A stretch of 64,000 nt of DNA from Panulirus ornatus (taxonomy: Eukaryota; Arthropoda; Malacostraca; Decapoda; Palinuridae), in assembly GCF_036320965.1 (NCBI RefSeq), contig NC_092289.1, forward strand, positions 22,333,278-22,397,277, given 5' to 3'. A model generated the notes under the pieces. The model saw nothing but the letters and a program-made list of their open reading frames with translations, was not told the origin of the DNA and ran no database searches. The position numbers and the translations under genes were made by a program. Shown here one piece after another: positions 35,901-47,900 of the stretch (positions within the stretch are counted from its first letter, which is position 1; each line of letters begins with the position of its first letter).

Positions 35901-38900
35901 TTTATCTCTGAATCTAATAAGTTTTTGGAAATGGGTTTTATAATCAGAATTGATTGTTTTTGTTTCAGGGACCAGCAGCAGATGCCCCAGAGGTGGAAAA
36001 TTTCAAAGTCTTTTGGGGAGAGCATTGCTCCCTACGTAGATTCCAAGATGGTAGCTTCCATGAAGCTGTTCTATGGGGAATACCAAAGCAGTCTGTAGGC
36101 GAGCGCCGCTTAATTCCAGGGACGATTTGCAAGTATCTTCTGAGTCGTCATTTTGGTGTGGAGGGGAAGAATGTTCACTATGTTGCTAAAGAAATAGAAT
36201 GTATCCTTCATCACCCTCATTTCACAATGGACTTTGGGTAAGGTGATGATTTGTATTCTATCTTACAATGTATTTTTTCATACATATTCGTCATTTTCCG
36301 TATCAGCGAGGCAGTGTTAAGAGCTGAGGACTGAGCCTTAAAGGGAGTATCCTAACTTGGCCCCCTTCTCTGTTCCTTCTTTTGGAAAAATTAAAAAGGG
36401 AGGGGAGAATTTTCAGCCCTTCCCTTTTAGTCGCCCTTTACGACACATAGGGAATATGTGGGAAGTATTCTTTATCCCCTATCCCCATATATATTGTTTT
36501 TTTTCTTACTAGTTCTTTTTACATAACTGTATCTTTGTTTATTCTGTTTACTAATTGACAGTCACATATCTAAATATTATCCCAGGGGATAGGGGAGAAA
36601 GAATACTTCCCACGTATTTACTGCATGTCGTAGAAGGCGACACGCCTTCTAAGACATGCAGTTTTTTAGTTTATCAAAAGAAGGGAACAGAGGAGGGGGC
36701 CAAGTGAGGATATTCCCTCAGAGACTCAGTCTAACGTGGGAAATGGCGATTAGTCTAAAAAAAGAATATCTGAATATAGATGAATGCATAGATAAAATGT
36801 CATACCTATATTACTTTATATGTTTGCTGTTACCAGTAAGTAGCAGTATTCTCCCTGTTTGTTATGTTAAGAAATATAATATTTTAAGGCACTGTCATGT
36901 GTTAAGAATAATTATCTGAATTTATGAATTGTGTATAACATTGACATTCATTGACACACATCCTTATCCTTTGTCCACTATGCTAAAGGAAAACATGGCA
37001 TTCCAAAGTGATATAAGCTTTTTTTTTTTCTTCAAGTGATATAGCCTTTTTTTTCACTTTGCTTCCTAAATTGATTCGTAAAGGTAGACTAAAGTTTCTG
37101 TTAGAACCACCATTTTCATGCAAACAACTCCATTGCACACAAACAAATTATTTCCTACACTTTCCTGTCTGAAATTATTAAGGCTCCTCCTTTTTATCTT
37201 TCCCATTACCTGTAACCTTACCCCCCTTAAAAATCAAGTCTCAGAACACCTGAGAAGCAGATTCATTTTTTCCTTATTTTTTTCTCTGTTCATTTTTTGT
37301 TTCATCCAAAATGGTCACGATTAGGGCATGTCTTTGCCAGTGTCATGTTGGCTGCTATGAGAAAAATATCCTCCAGCCACCCATTCATGTCTCATAAAGA
37401 CAAAAGACAGCAAAAGTGAATTATGCACTCTTTTTGTACTCTCACATGTCTAATCAATGTTTGGTGTTACCAGATTCAAGTTACAAATGGTTGTACCTTG
37501 AATGAGGAGTTACCTTCAGCAAGTCTGTTTCTTTTGACTGGATTTGACACAAGTCTTTGCTTGTAAACTTCATACCTGTGGCTTTTTTATTTCATTCTCT
37601 TCTCTAGTACACTGTTTTCTTTCCAGTCATTTCATTTTTGTAGTTATCCTTTCAACAGTGGTGTCCCTTAGTTTATGTCCTGTTGCCTATCTTTCTTCTC
37701 TTAATAAATGATCCTTGTTTTAAACTTCATTCCTGTTCACTCTTATGCACACTACATCTCACTTCCCCTTCCTCCTTATTCTCTTACTTGTTTTTTTACT
37801 TGCATTGAACATATCTCCTCAATTCACACCTGTATAAAAATGTAGAATTGGGAAACAGGAATCTGGTTAGATTAAACAGAGTGTATGAGTGGATGGGACA
37901 TTCTTCATCTGTTTCCTGGCACTACCTTGCTGAAGCAGGAAATGGCAATCAAGTATAATGAATAAAAAAATAAATATCCTTAAATTGTTTTTGTTTTGTA
38001 TCATTAAGTTTTAGAAGTCTGTAGTGACAATTCAACTCAGCAATAACATAACCATGTTGGGCATAACTGTGAATTTCATTTTGTCCAGAAACCTCTTGTA
38101 ATGAACATTACAAAATGTACTTCCCAAAAGCTCTGGATATTGTATAGGTGCTCCAGTAATTTTTCTTGCAGGAATCTGCTCCATATCTACAGGGGCCTGA
38201 TTAGCCCCACAATGAAGTAACTATTTATATATTTACATTGTGATAGCCGTTCTAATATATCTTTCTTTGCTAGAGTGAAATCAGAAGCCTTCTGCCCTTT
38301 AACTGTCTTGCTGTCACCAATCTTCAAGTGTCCCTTCCCATCTGCTCAGATGTTGCTACTTTTTTTTATTTATTTATTTATTTATTTCTGTTTCCCCTTT
38401 TAGAAAGTTAGAATACAAGGAGGGGAGGGTTTCTAGCCCCCCCGCTCTATTTGTATACAAGGAAGAAGTTTTGTTTTATATTTTCTGTATTCTTTATAGA
38501 TATGCAACAGGGGAGGAGGCCACGGTATCTGCAATCCAGGCATTTGACTCTCTTTCTCGGAAGCTTCGCTCTCTTGACTTACCCTTGAAGATTGCAGCAA
38601 TTCTACCTACATCTGAAGTCAATAGACACGCAAGAGTTTTTCCACCTTTAGCAAAGTCAGTACAAACAGGACAGGTAAGACTGACATTTAACCAGGAGTG
38701 ACAGGGAAGTTTGCTGATATTGTTTTAAATGTTTCATTCTTATTATTGTATCATGTTTCAATGGTTAGATTTGAAATTTTTCTTTCATATATTATCGTTT
38801 CACTTCATGAATAGTTAATGTGTATCCTTTGTGTTCCGACAATCTTCACATGATTGCCTCCTCTATGTGCATATGAGAAGAAAACTTTCCAGACTTGGAG

Positions 38901-41900
38901 TTATGCCTCAGTTCCTCAGGTTTCTGTGGTATAGACACAGATTTCATAAATCTTTTTGCATTTGTTTCCTCTTTGCTTTGCATGTTTTACATATCCACAC
39001 TGCTGAGGGAATGTTTTCAGAGATCCTTCTTTAGACTTTTCCTTTCCCAATTTTCTTGTGATTTCCTGAGGTTTCATAGTTCTGAATTTCAGAGTCAGTC
39101 TTTATTATCAGTGCAATGATCCACAAGGAATTTAAAGGTAGCTCTGTCTCTCTTTGCCTTCTTTTCTTCAGGTGTGAGTAATTCATCTTGTTTCACTTAA
39201 TTTTGGTACCTTCATGTTACAATCAGTTGGGAATTCTCAAGCAGTTTATGTGTTTCCTCATTGGAGGAGACCAAACTGTGATTATATTATAGTTTGGATC
39301 AAAAATCTATATTTTACACCTTAAACATCTTGTCCAATTTTAGTAGCAACCAAGATATAGTTTCCTTCTCTCAGAATCATGCTTCAGGGATTTTTTCTGT
39401 GATAGATTTGGCATAATATCAGCTTGAAATTGTATAGAACAAAGATTACATATTTCTTTTGTTTTTCAGGCAGTAGAAGTATCTGATGACTGTCTTTTGT
39501 TTTCTGGAAATGGAGGCCATTATCAAGTATTTTGTCATGCAATGGAAGGTAAGGAACTTCATATTTAGTCAAGTTTTGTCATTTGTGAAGTTTATATAGA
39601 TTTGTGAATCTTGATATGAACTAGAAAAGGGTGAGTATCGTATGGCAGATGGTAAGACAATAGAAGCTGTAAACCTCGTATTAAATCTCCGTTCACCAAG
39701 TATCCTGACTAGTAATGTACTGCTAGGGAAAGTGAAAGACATGCAACTGTGTATGGGTGCAGAATGCATCCACAGAATATACTACCTCAACTATCTGTAG
39801 GGGCATTTGAAAAAAGGTAGTACATTCCTTGTGTAGATGTTGCCCAAAATCCCAGTTTTTGCTCAGATATGTATACATAAATGTTAATCATAAGATTTTT
39901 GTATGAAGTTTTGTGATTATGATTAAAAAAGCAAAATGTTAATAAATCCCTCAATATATAAATGTAAACAAAAGGAATACATACTTGGTGACAGCACTGT
40001 ATGCTATTTTCTGTGATTGCAGTGGTGCCACAGCTTTTTTGTGGATTTTACAAGGCTGAATATACTTTTATAGTATTATCCTTTATTGTAGTTATCCCTC
40101 ACATGTAAGTGTAAAACTGTATTTCATAGAACTAGAAAAAACTAGATTGCACAGGCACAGACAGGAAATGTAATTTGGAGATGAAAAGAGTAAATGGGAG
40201 TAACATTGAAGAGAGGAAATGGGGTTGTAGTAACAGACAAAGATGTGAAAAAGAAATGAGATGATTACTGTCCTTCAAGACTTGAATGTGTGAGATGACA
40301 GGGAGGTGGTTGTAGTGTGTTTGGAGATGAGGAAGCTTGTGAGGTGAGAATTATGGCAAATGGGTTGGAGAAGAGTGGTGAGGAAACTGTTATGAAAGCC
40401 AAGTACGAGATGAAATTCTGTAAAGCATCAAGAGTGGGTGGGATTACAGTTTTCGTTCTCAGGAAGAGGGTGGTGGTATTATTCTTGGGTTAATCAGATT
40501 GTTTGACGTGTGGCCCAAGGTGAAGTGCTTGATGTATGGTATAAGTCTGTTGACTCTTCTTGGTAAGGTGTATAGAAGAGTGGAGATTTAGACTGTAGCT
40601 GAATAAGGTGGAGTCAATGCAGGTTCAGGAGAGATAGGTGTGTGGACCAGGTGTTTGCTTTGAAGAATGTGTTTGAGAAGTACTTTAAGAAACAAAAATG
40701 ACATGTATAGGAGCGTGAATGAGAAAGTGTATGACTGGATTGACAGTGATTCCTTATGGAGGGTATTACAGATATATTGGGGTAAATAAAAAGTTTTTGA
40801 ATATAGTCAGAGGCTTTTGCTGGGAGATATGGCATGTATGCAGATAGAATGGGAGGATGATGATTAGTAGCAGGTGAAGGTGGATCTGATTCAGTAAAGT
40901 GTAATGTCACTATGGCTGTTTAATATTTGTATGTATGGAATGGGGAAGGAGATGAATTAGAGTGTCTTGCAGTGAGTGATGGGAATAAAGTATGCTGGGG
41001 ATGTTGGGGCATGGTAGGCATATCATTGGTGCTTGCAGGTGAAATGGCTCTGGTTGAAGAATCCAAAGAGAAATTTTGGAAGTATGGGGGAGTGAGTAGG
41101 AGAGAAATGAGAGTCAATATGGAAAAAAGCAAGGTAATGAGGTGCAGCAGTAGGAGGAGACAGTTTCATTTTAGTGTATGATTTACCCATTTATTGCTGG
41201 CTTGGGTAAAAAGGTGTCTCCTGAGGATGAGAGAAATTATCAGAATTTTAGATGTTAACCCTGCGACCATAAAGTCATAATACACAGATTTCCCTCTCTT
41301 CCCCCAAAAATAATCTAAATTCTGCAGCTGTCACAAAACAATTTGTACATTCTTCACCATTAACCAACTTACCTTCAGTCAGGAAGTGGTGCCAGGGTCT
41401 GGTAAAGTGTTATACCCACATGGTGACTAACTTAATCCTCATGCATAAACAAATAAAGTACATGCTTGTAATAATGATACTGAAAAAAGCTTTTCTTTTT
41501 ACAGTGGTTGTATTCTTGGAAATAAGTGGAAAGTGGCCAGATGACTTGGCAGCGATCCAGGCTGTTAAGGCAGAATTTCACTGCAAGATGTCTGATTTAC
41601 TTAAGCAAGATAGAGTTACATCAGTAGTCTTACCTAAATTCCTGCAAATACTCTGGGTATTGTTATTTTGTATAGACTGATGCAGTATGTATTGCTAAAT
41701 TTGCTTATATGTTTAACCAATGTTTGATATTAAATAGGGAATGTTTTTCTACATTTGATGCAGCTCCCTTGCAAACATGAAACTTTTGGATCTGTTTAGG
41801 ATAGAAATTGATGTATGAAAGATAATGAAATATGAGAAGTGAGAGAGTCATGGAAAGTTATTTGATGAAGAGAGAAGAGGTGGTGAAAGCCTTACTTAAG

Positions 41901-44900
41901 ATGATATGTGGAAAGACAGCTGGATTGGATGACATTGAAGTTGAATTTCTTAAGAAAAGGGATGACTGTGTTTTTGATTGTTTTTTTTAGGATTTTCAGC
42001 ATATGTATGGATTAAGATGAGTTGCCTCTTGATTGGCAGATTGCATGGATAGTGCCATTGTATAAAAATAAGGGGGACAAAAATGAGTGTTCAAACCACA
42101 GAGGTACAAGAATGATAGTGGTAGAGGATGTGTGGATCAGATGTTTGCTGTAAGGAACAAATGTGAGAAATACTTAGAGCAACAGGAGGATGTACATGAT
42201 ATTTATGGATCAGCTGAAAGTGTATGATGGGCTTGATGTAGATGCTCTCCAGAAAATATTATGAATATATGGTGTGTGAGCAAAGGTGTTAGAAGCAGCA
42301 AAAAGTTTTGATGAAGAGAGTATGGCCCATGTGCCAGTAGGAAGAGAGGAGGTTGAATTGTCTTAGGTGATGGTGGGCCCATGTAAGGGATGTGTGATGT
42401 CACCACGGCTAATTAATTTTTTTATGGTTGAGGTGTTGAGGGAGGTGAATGGAAGGGTCTTGGAGAGAGGGTCAGGTTTGCAGTCTATTTGGGCAGAGGG
42501 TTGGGGCACTTTGGAGTTGAATTAGGTGTTGTTTGCTGAGTACAGGGCACTGGTGAAAGATTTGAGTTAGACTCTGCAGTAGCTGATGTCTGAGTTTAGG
42601 AAAGTGTTTGAAAGGAAAAAGGTCTGAGTGAATTTAATAAAATCAAGATTATTAGGTTTCGCAGTGGATAGAGAAGAATTAGTTTGAGTTTGAATGTAAA
42701 GAACCTAGAGGAATTAGGATGTAATAGATACCTGGGAGTGGACATGCTAACACATGTAAGTACGGAAGCTGAATTGGGTCATAGAATGCGTGTGATGGCT
42801 GAGGTCCTGGACACATTGAGGAGTGTCTGGAAAGAGAGTTCATTATCTGTGAGGGCATAAATGGGTATGCATGATGGTGGATGGATTTGGTTGATGGGAC
42901 ATTATAGTAGTTCTGATGGTGTTGTGTGGATGCAAGGCTTAGGTCCTATTTAAACAAGTACGAAAGCGGATGGATGTTTTGAAAATGGATGTTGACAACA
43001 TTTGGTGTGAAGAGGGTTGATTGAATATGATTTGATAGAGTAAGAGTGAGGTGTGTTAGTGAGAGCAGTATGTTTGAGAGAGCTGAGGAGGGTGTGCTGA
43101 AATGGTTTGGAACTTTGCAGACACTGAATAAAAGGAGGGAACAAAGAAAAGGGAACCAAGGAGGAGGTGAAAGGATAAAGTGAATGATACACTTAGAGGT
43201 TCAGGGCCTGCATATGTAGGAGGGTGTGGGGCGCGCATGGGATGAGGTGAATTGGAACGATTTGTTATACGGGAGTTGAACAATGGCATTACCAGGTTGG
43301 ATGTCTGATTACTTCCTAATGGAGGTGAGGGTGAAACTTTGGCATAAGCTCTAGGAAGAAGGGAAATTATATGGTTGGGAAGAGGATGGTGAAAGTAAGT
43401 GAGCTTGGAAAAGAGGCTTGTATGAGAAGATACCAGGAGAGATTAAGAGAAGAATAGCAGAAGGCAAAAGTAGAACTAACTTGGGGAGTGGGTGAGGAAT
43501 GAGTTATTTAGAAGTGGTGCTTACATGTGCAAGAAAAGTGTGTTGCATATGGAAAGTGAAGTATAGGCATGTGAGAAAGGGTAGAGAGTGGTGGTATGAG
43601 AAAATTAAGCTGTTAGTGAAAGAAGAAACATAATTATATGGGCATTACCTGTGGGAAAGGAATGCATGTGATTGGGCAATGTACATGAGGAAACAGGTCA
43701 GGGAAAAGTGGAAGGATTAAGAAAGAGAGCAAATGATAGTTTAGGGCAGGAGGGTATGAGCAAACTTCAGGGAGAATAAGAAAATATTTTGGAAGGAGGT
43801 GAATAGTGTGAAAGAAATTAGAGCACCAGTGGACAGAGCATATGTGGAAGTGGTAACAGGCAAAGTAGTTGTGAAGAAATGGAGTGAGTATTTTGAGAGG
43901 GGGTTGAATGTTTGATGATAGGATGGCAGATGTCAGGTGCTTAGAATGTGACAGTATGGGAAGCAAGAGAATTGTGGCAAATGTTTGTTTCAAAACATTC
44001 ACATTCTCTTTGAAGTTCCCTGATATTTTGCTATCTTTTTTTAGAGCATAAGTTCCAACCAGTTTCTCTTGTGCTCCAGTAGATTGAAGTCCATATTTCA
44101 CTGGAGTACACTGGATATGGATTGAGGATATATGTTGATAATCTGGGCTACAATTAAGATGATGCATCTGCATAGTCCTTGGACACTTAACTATTTTAAT
44201 CTTACTATGTTTATGGAAAGATGTAGTAGTTGATAGGCAGCCACCAACTAGGGAGTTACATTACCAGTGCTACCTAACTGGGTGTAGGGAAGGTTAGTGA
44301 CAGCTTTGTAGTGAGCCAACACTTCAGTGGTTGTCAAGTTGCACTCCAGTGACCCAGGTAGCTCTCTTTTCTTTCTGCCTTACCCACACATGGACTACTG
44401 GCATACTATCCACAAACATACAATCTCTCCTTGTCACAAATAACACTTGACAACACTCACACTCACTTGACAACACACTCAGTGAATGTAGGTCTGCGGC
44501 AGGGGTGTGTGATGTCTCCATGGTTGTTTAATTTGTTTATGGATGGGGTTGTTAGGGAGGTGAATGCAAGAGCTTTGGAAAGAGGGGCAAGTATGAAGTC
44601 TGTTGTGGATGAGAGAGCTTGGGAAGTGAGTCAATTTTTGTTCGCTGATGATACAGCGCTGGTGGCTGATTCATGTGAGAAACTGCAGAAGCTGGTGACT
44701 GAGTTTGGTAAAGTGTGTGAAAGAAGAAAGTTAAGAGTAAATGTGAATAAGAGCAAGGTTATTAGGTACAGTAGGGTTGAGGGTCAAGTCAGTTGGGAGG
44801 TAAGTTTGAATGGAGAAAAACTGGAGGAAGTAAAGTGTTTTAGATATCTGGGAGTGGATCTGGCAGCGGATGGAACCATAGAAGCGGAAGTGAATCATAG

Positions 44901-47900
44901 GGTGGGGGAGGGGTGAAAATCCTGGGAGCCTTGAAGAATGTGTGGAAGTCGAGAACATTATCTCGGAAAGCAAAAATGGGTATGCTTGAAGGAATATTGG
45001 TTCCAACAATGTTGTATGGTTGCGAGGCGTGGGCTATGGATAGAGTTGTTCGCAGGAGGGTGGATGTGCTGGAAATGAGATGTTTGAGGACAATGTGTGG
45101 TGTGAGATGGTTTGATTGAGTAAGTAATGTAAGGGTAAGAGAAATGTGTGGAAATAAAAAGAGCGTGGTTGAGAGAGCAGAAGAGGGTGTTTTGAAATGG
45201 TTTGGGCACATGGAGAGAATGAGTGAGGAAAGATTGACCAAGAGGTTATATGTGTCGGAGGTGGAGCGAACGAGGAGAAGTGGGAGACCAAATTGGAGGT
45301 GAAAAGATGGAGTGAAAAAGATTTTGTGTTATCGGGGCCTGAACATGCAGGAGGGTGAAAGGAGGGCAAGGAATAGAGTGAATTGGATCGATGTGGTATA
45401 CCGGGGTTGACGTGCTGTCAGTGGATTGAATCAGGGCATGTGAAGCGTCTGGGGTAAGCCATGGAAAGTTGTGTGGGGCCTGGATGTGGAAAGGGAGCTG
45501 TGGTTTCAGGCATTATTGCGTGACAGCTGGAGACTGGGTGTGAACGAATGGGGCCTTTCTTGTCTTTTCCTAGTGCTACCTCGCACACATGAGGGGGGAG
45601 GGGGATGGTATTCCATGTGTGGCGAGGTGGCGATGGGAATGAATAGGGGCAGACAGTGTGAATTGTGTGCATGGGTATATATGTGTGTGTCTGTGTGTGT
45701 ATATATGTGTGTACATTTGGATGTATGGGTGTGTATATTTGCGTGTGTGGACGTGTATGTATACATTGTGTATGGGGGTGGGTTGGGCCATTTCTTTTGT
45801 CTGTTTCCTTGCGCTACCTTGCAAACGCGGGAGACAGCGACAAAGCAAAATAAATAAAATAAATAAATAAACACTCACACATCTTATTCTGCATAACTCA
45901 AGATATACCTGATAGTGGCTTGTTCAGGGTGATGCAGCACTGGAGTTCACCAGTTTTGGAGACTTTTTTGCTGTGGAGTCCTGGAGGGAATGGGCATCAG
46001 AGGTATAGATAGATTGATGAGTATGGTTATGGACACTATTCACCAATTTTTTCATAGTTTTGATCTTTTCAGCTGGAATGAACCTGCTTTACCAGCTCTT
46101 TACTTTGACCATAAATCTTGGATCATGATCTTTGCAAAGAATGAATTTGGAAAATCAAAGTTGGTTTTCTCTTGATTATAAAATGAAATTTGATAAGAAG
46201 TGCTTCAGACACCACCATTTGATTTAATTGAAGGTATTTAGAATGTAAAAGTAGATGAACTGTGTCATAGTCAAAACTTCATATTATTTCTTTTTTCATT
46301 TTTAGGAGGGCTACATTTTCCGTGTTCGTGTATGCTACCGTCGAGAGATCTACTTGCGTCGTCTAGTGGAGAGAACAACTGGAGACTGGCGAGAGCAAGA
46401 CACCCCTGATGCCATACATCTGGAGAAACATACTGAGATTATTCCCCGATTCACATCAGCATTAGCCAGGTGAAAGACTGAGGATGTTGAGCTATATTTT
46501 TTCTTTTTTTGATATCCCAAGCTCAGTTCTCAGACAAAAGTCCTTTTCAAGGCCAGGCCTTGAATGAAGTATAGAAAAGGGATAGAAAGACAGTAAAGTA
46601 AAGAGCAAGAGGAAGGAATATCTAGGAGTTTTAGAGGAATTTGAAAACCTGCATTTTAAGGTCAAACCTTTTAGTAAAGACCTGAGATGGTAAAGTTTCA
46701 AAGTTTTATAGTTAGTGGAAAGAAACAGATATTACAATGACTCAACCTTGACCAACCAGCGCTATATTGGTGAGCCAAATATTACAAGGTCTAGCTAATG
46801 GTAATGGCACAAAAGCAACCATTTTTTGTCAACATCTGTAGCTTTTTTTCCTTATAGTTTAGTCTGTGAGACTTAGGTGTGGATGATAGACTCAGATGTT
46901 GGTTCAGTATGTATGACTGCAAGGGACTGGATAAATGCAAATGATACCAAATGTTCATTTGTTCCCAACTCTACCTTGCTAAAGTGGAAAAGTTGGGTTA
47001 AAGAAATATTAAGTAGAAATAGTACAAATATTTTCTTTTGTACTTGCTCTCTGTTTCCTGTATGATTGAGATAACATCAAGAGTAGATGACTGAGCCTTT
47101 GAGGGAAAATTCCTTGCTTGGCTACTTGGAAATGATACAGGAGAGAAGGATTTCCAACCGCCCTCTCCCACCCCCTTTAATCTCCTACAACATGCTGGGG
47201 ATTCATGGATAGTATGCTTTCTCTCCTGATAATACTTTACCGGACTTCTCTCTTTATAATATCTATTGAAAAAAATTACATTTATGATTTTTACACTACT
47301 GTAAATGTAAAATCGAAGTAAAAGGACATCTCCATAACCTGATTTGGTTACTGCTTCGGGCAGCAGAACACAAATGCTGCTGATACATTGAGCTACTTTA
47401 TCATCACCCATTTTTGTCTGAAGACCACCACCCAACACAAGCACAAGACAGTGTATTAGATCAACTGGCAGATACTGCAAATGGTATAGTACACTTACGT
47501 TATTGCTAAACATATGTGGAGCTATATTGTTGCATTTCATTAAATGAAATGATTGCTTGGTTTGTATCACTTGCCATGAACACTCATGTGGATGGTTGCT
47601 CACAAAGTTTATAATTTACATATCATATATCTGTATGCATGACTGCAAGAGATTTGATTAGTGCAAATGATACTAAATGTTCATTTGTTCCTAACACTAC
47701 TTTGTTGAAGAGGGAAAGGCAATTGGGGTAAAGAGATATTAAGTAGGAATAACATAGACATATGCACAGTGTATAATTTACATATCATATATCTTTGTAC
47801 TCAAGGTTCTTTACATAGTTCAGAAATATGGATTGGTGAGCAGAGGTTTTCATATGTTTACTATCTTTCTGTTTATCTATCTATATCTCTGATGCCTGTA

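Noticed and set aside
45506..45878. Overlapping ORFs of 100-128 aa on both strands
   Set aside because: They lie in the CA/TA-rich 3'UTR of LINE copy A20; composition (repeated HTH/YIY) shows low-complexity read-through, not proteins. The same applies to 58112-58933 plus and 27369-27989 plus, which are the reverse strand of LINE ORFs.
46998..47603. 201-aa minus-strand ORF in intron 17
   Set aside because: It crosses fam-B copy B6 and fam-G; no recognisable domain or start context. A chance open frame through repeats.
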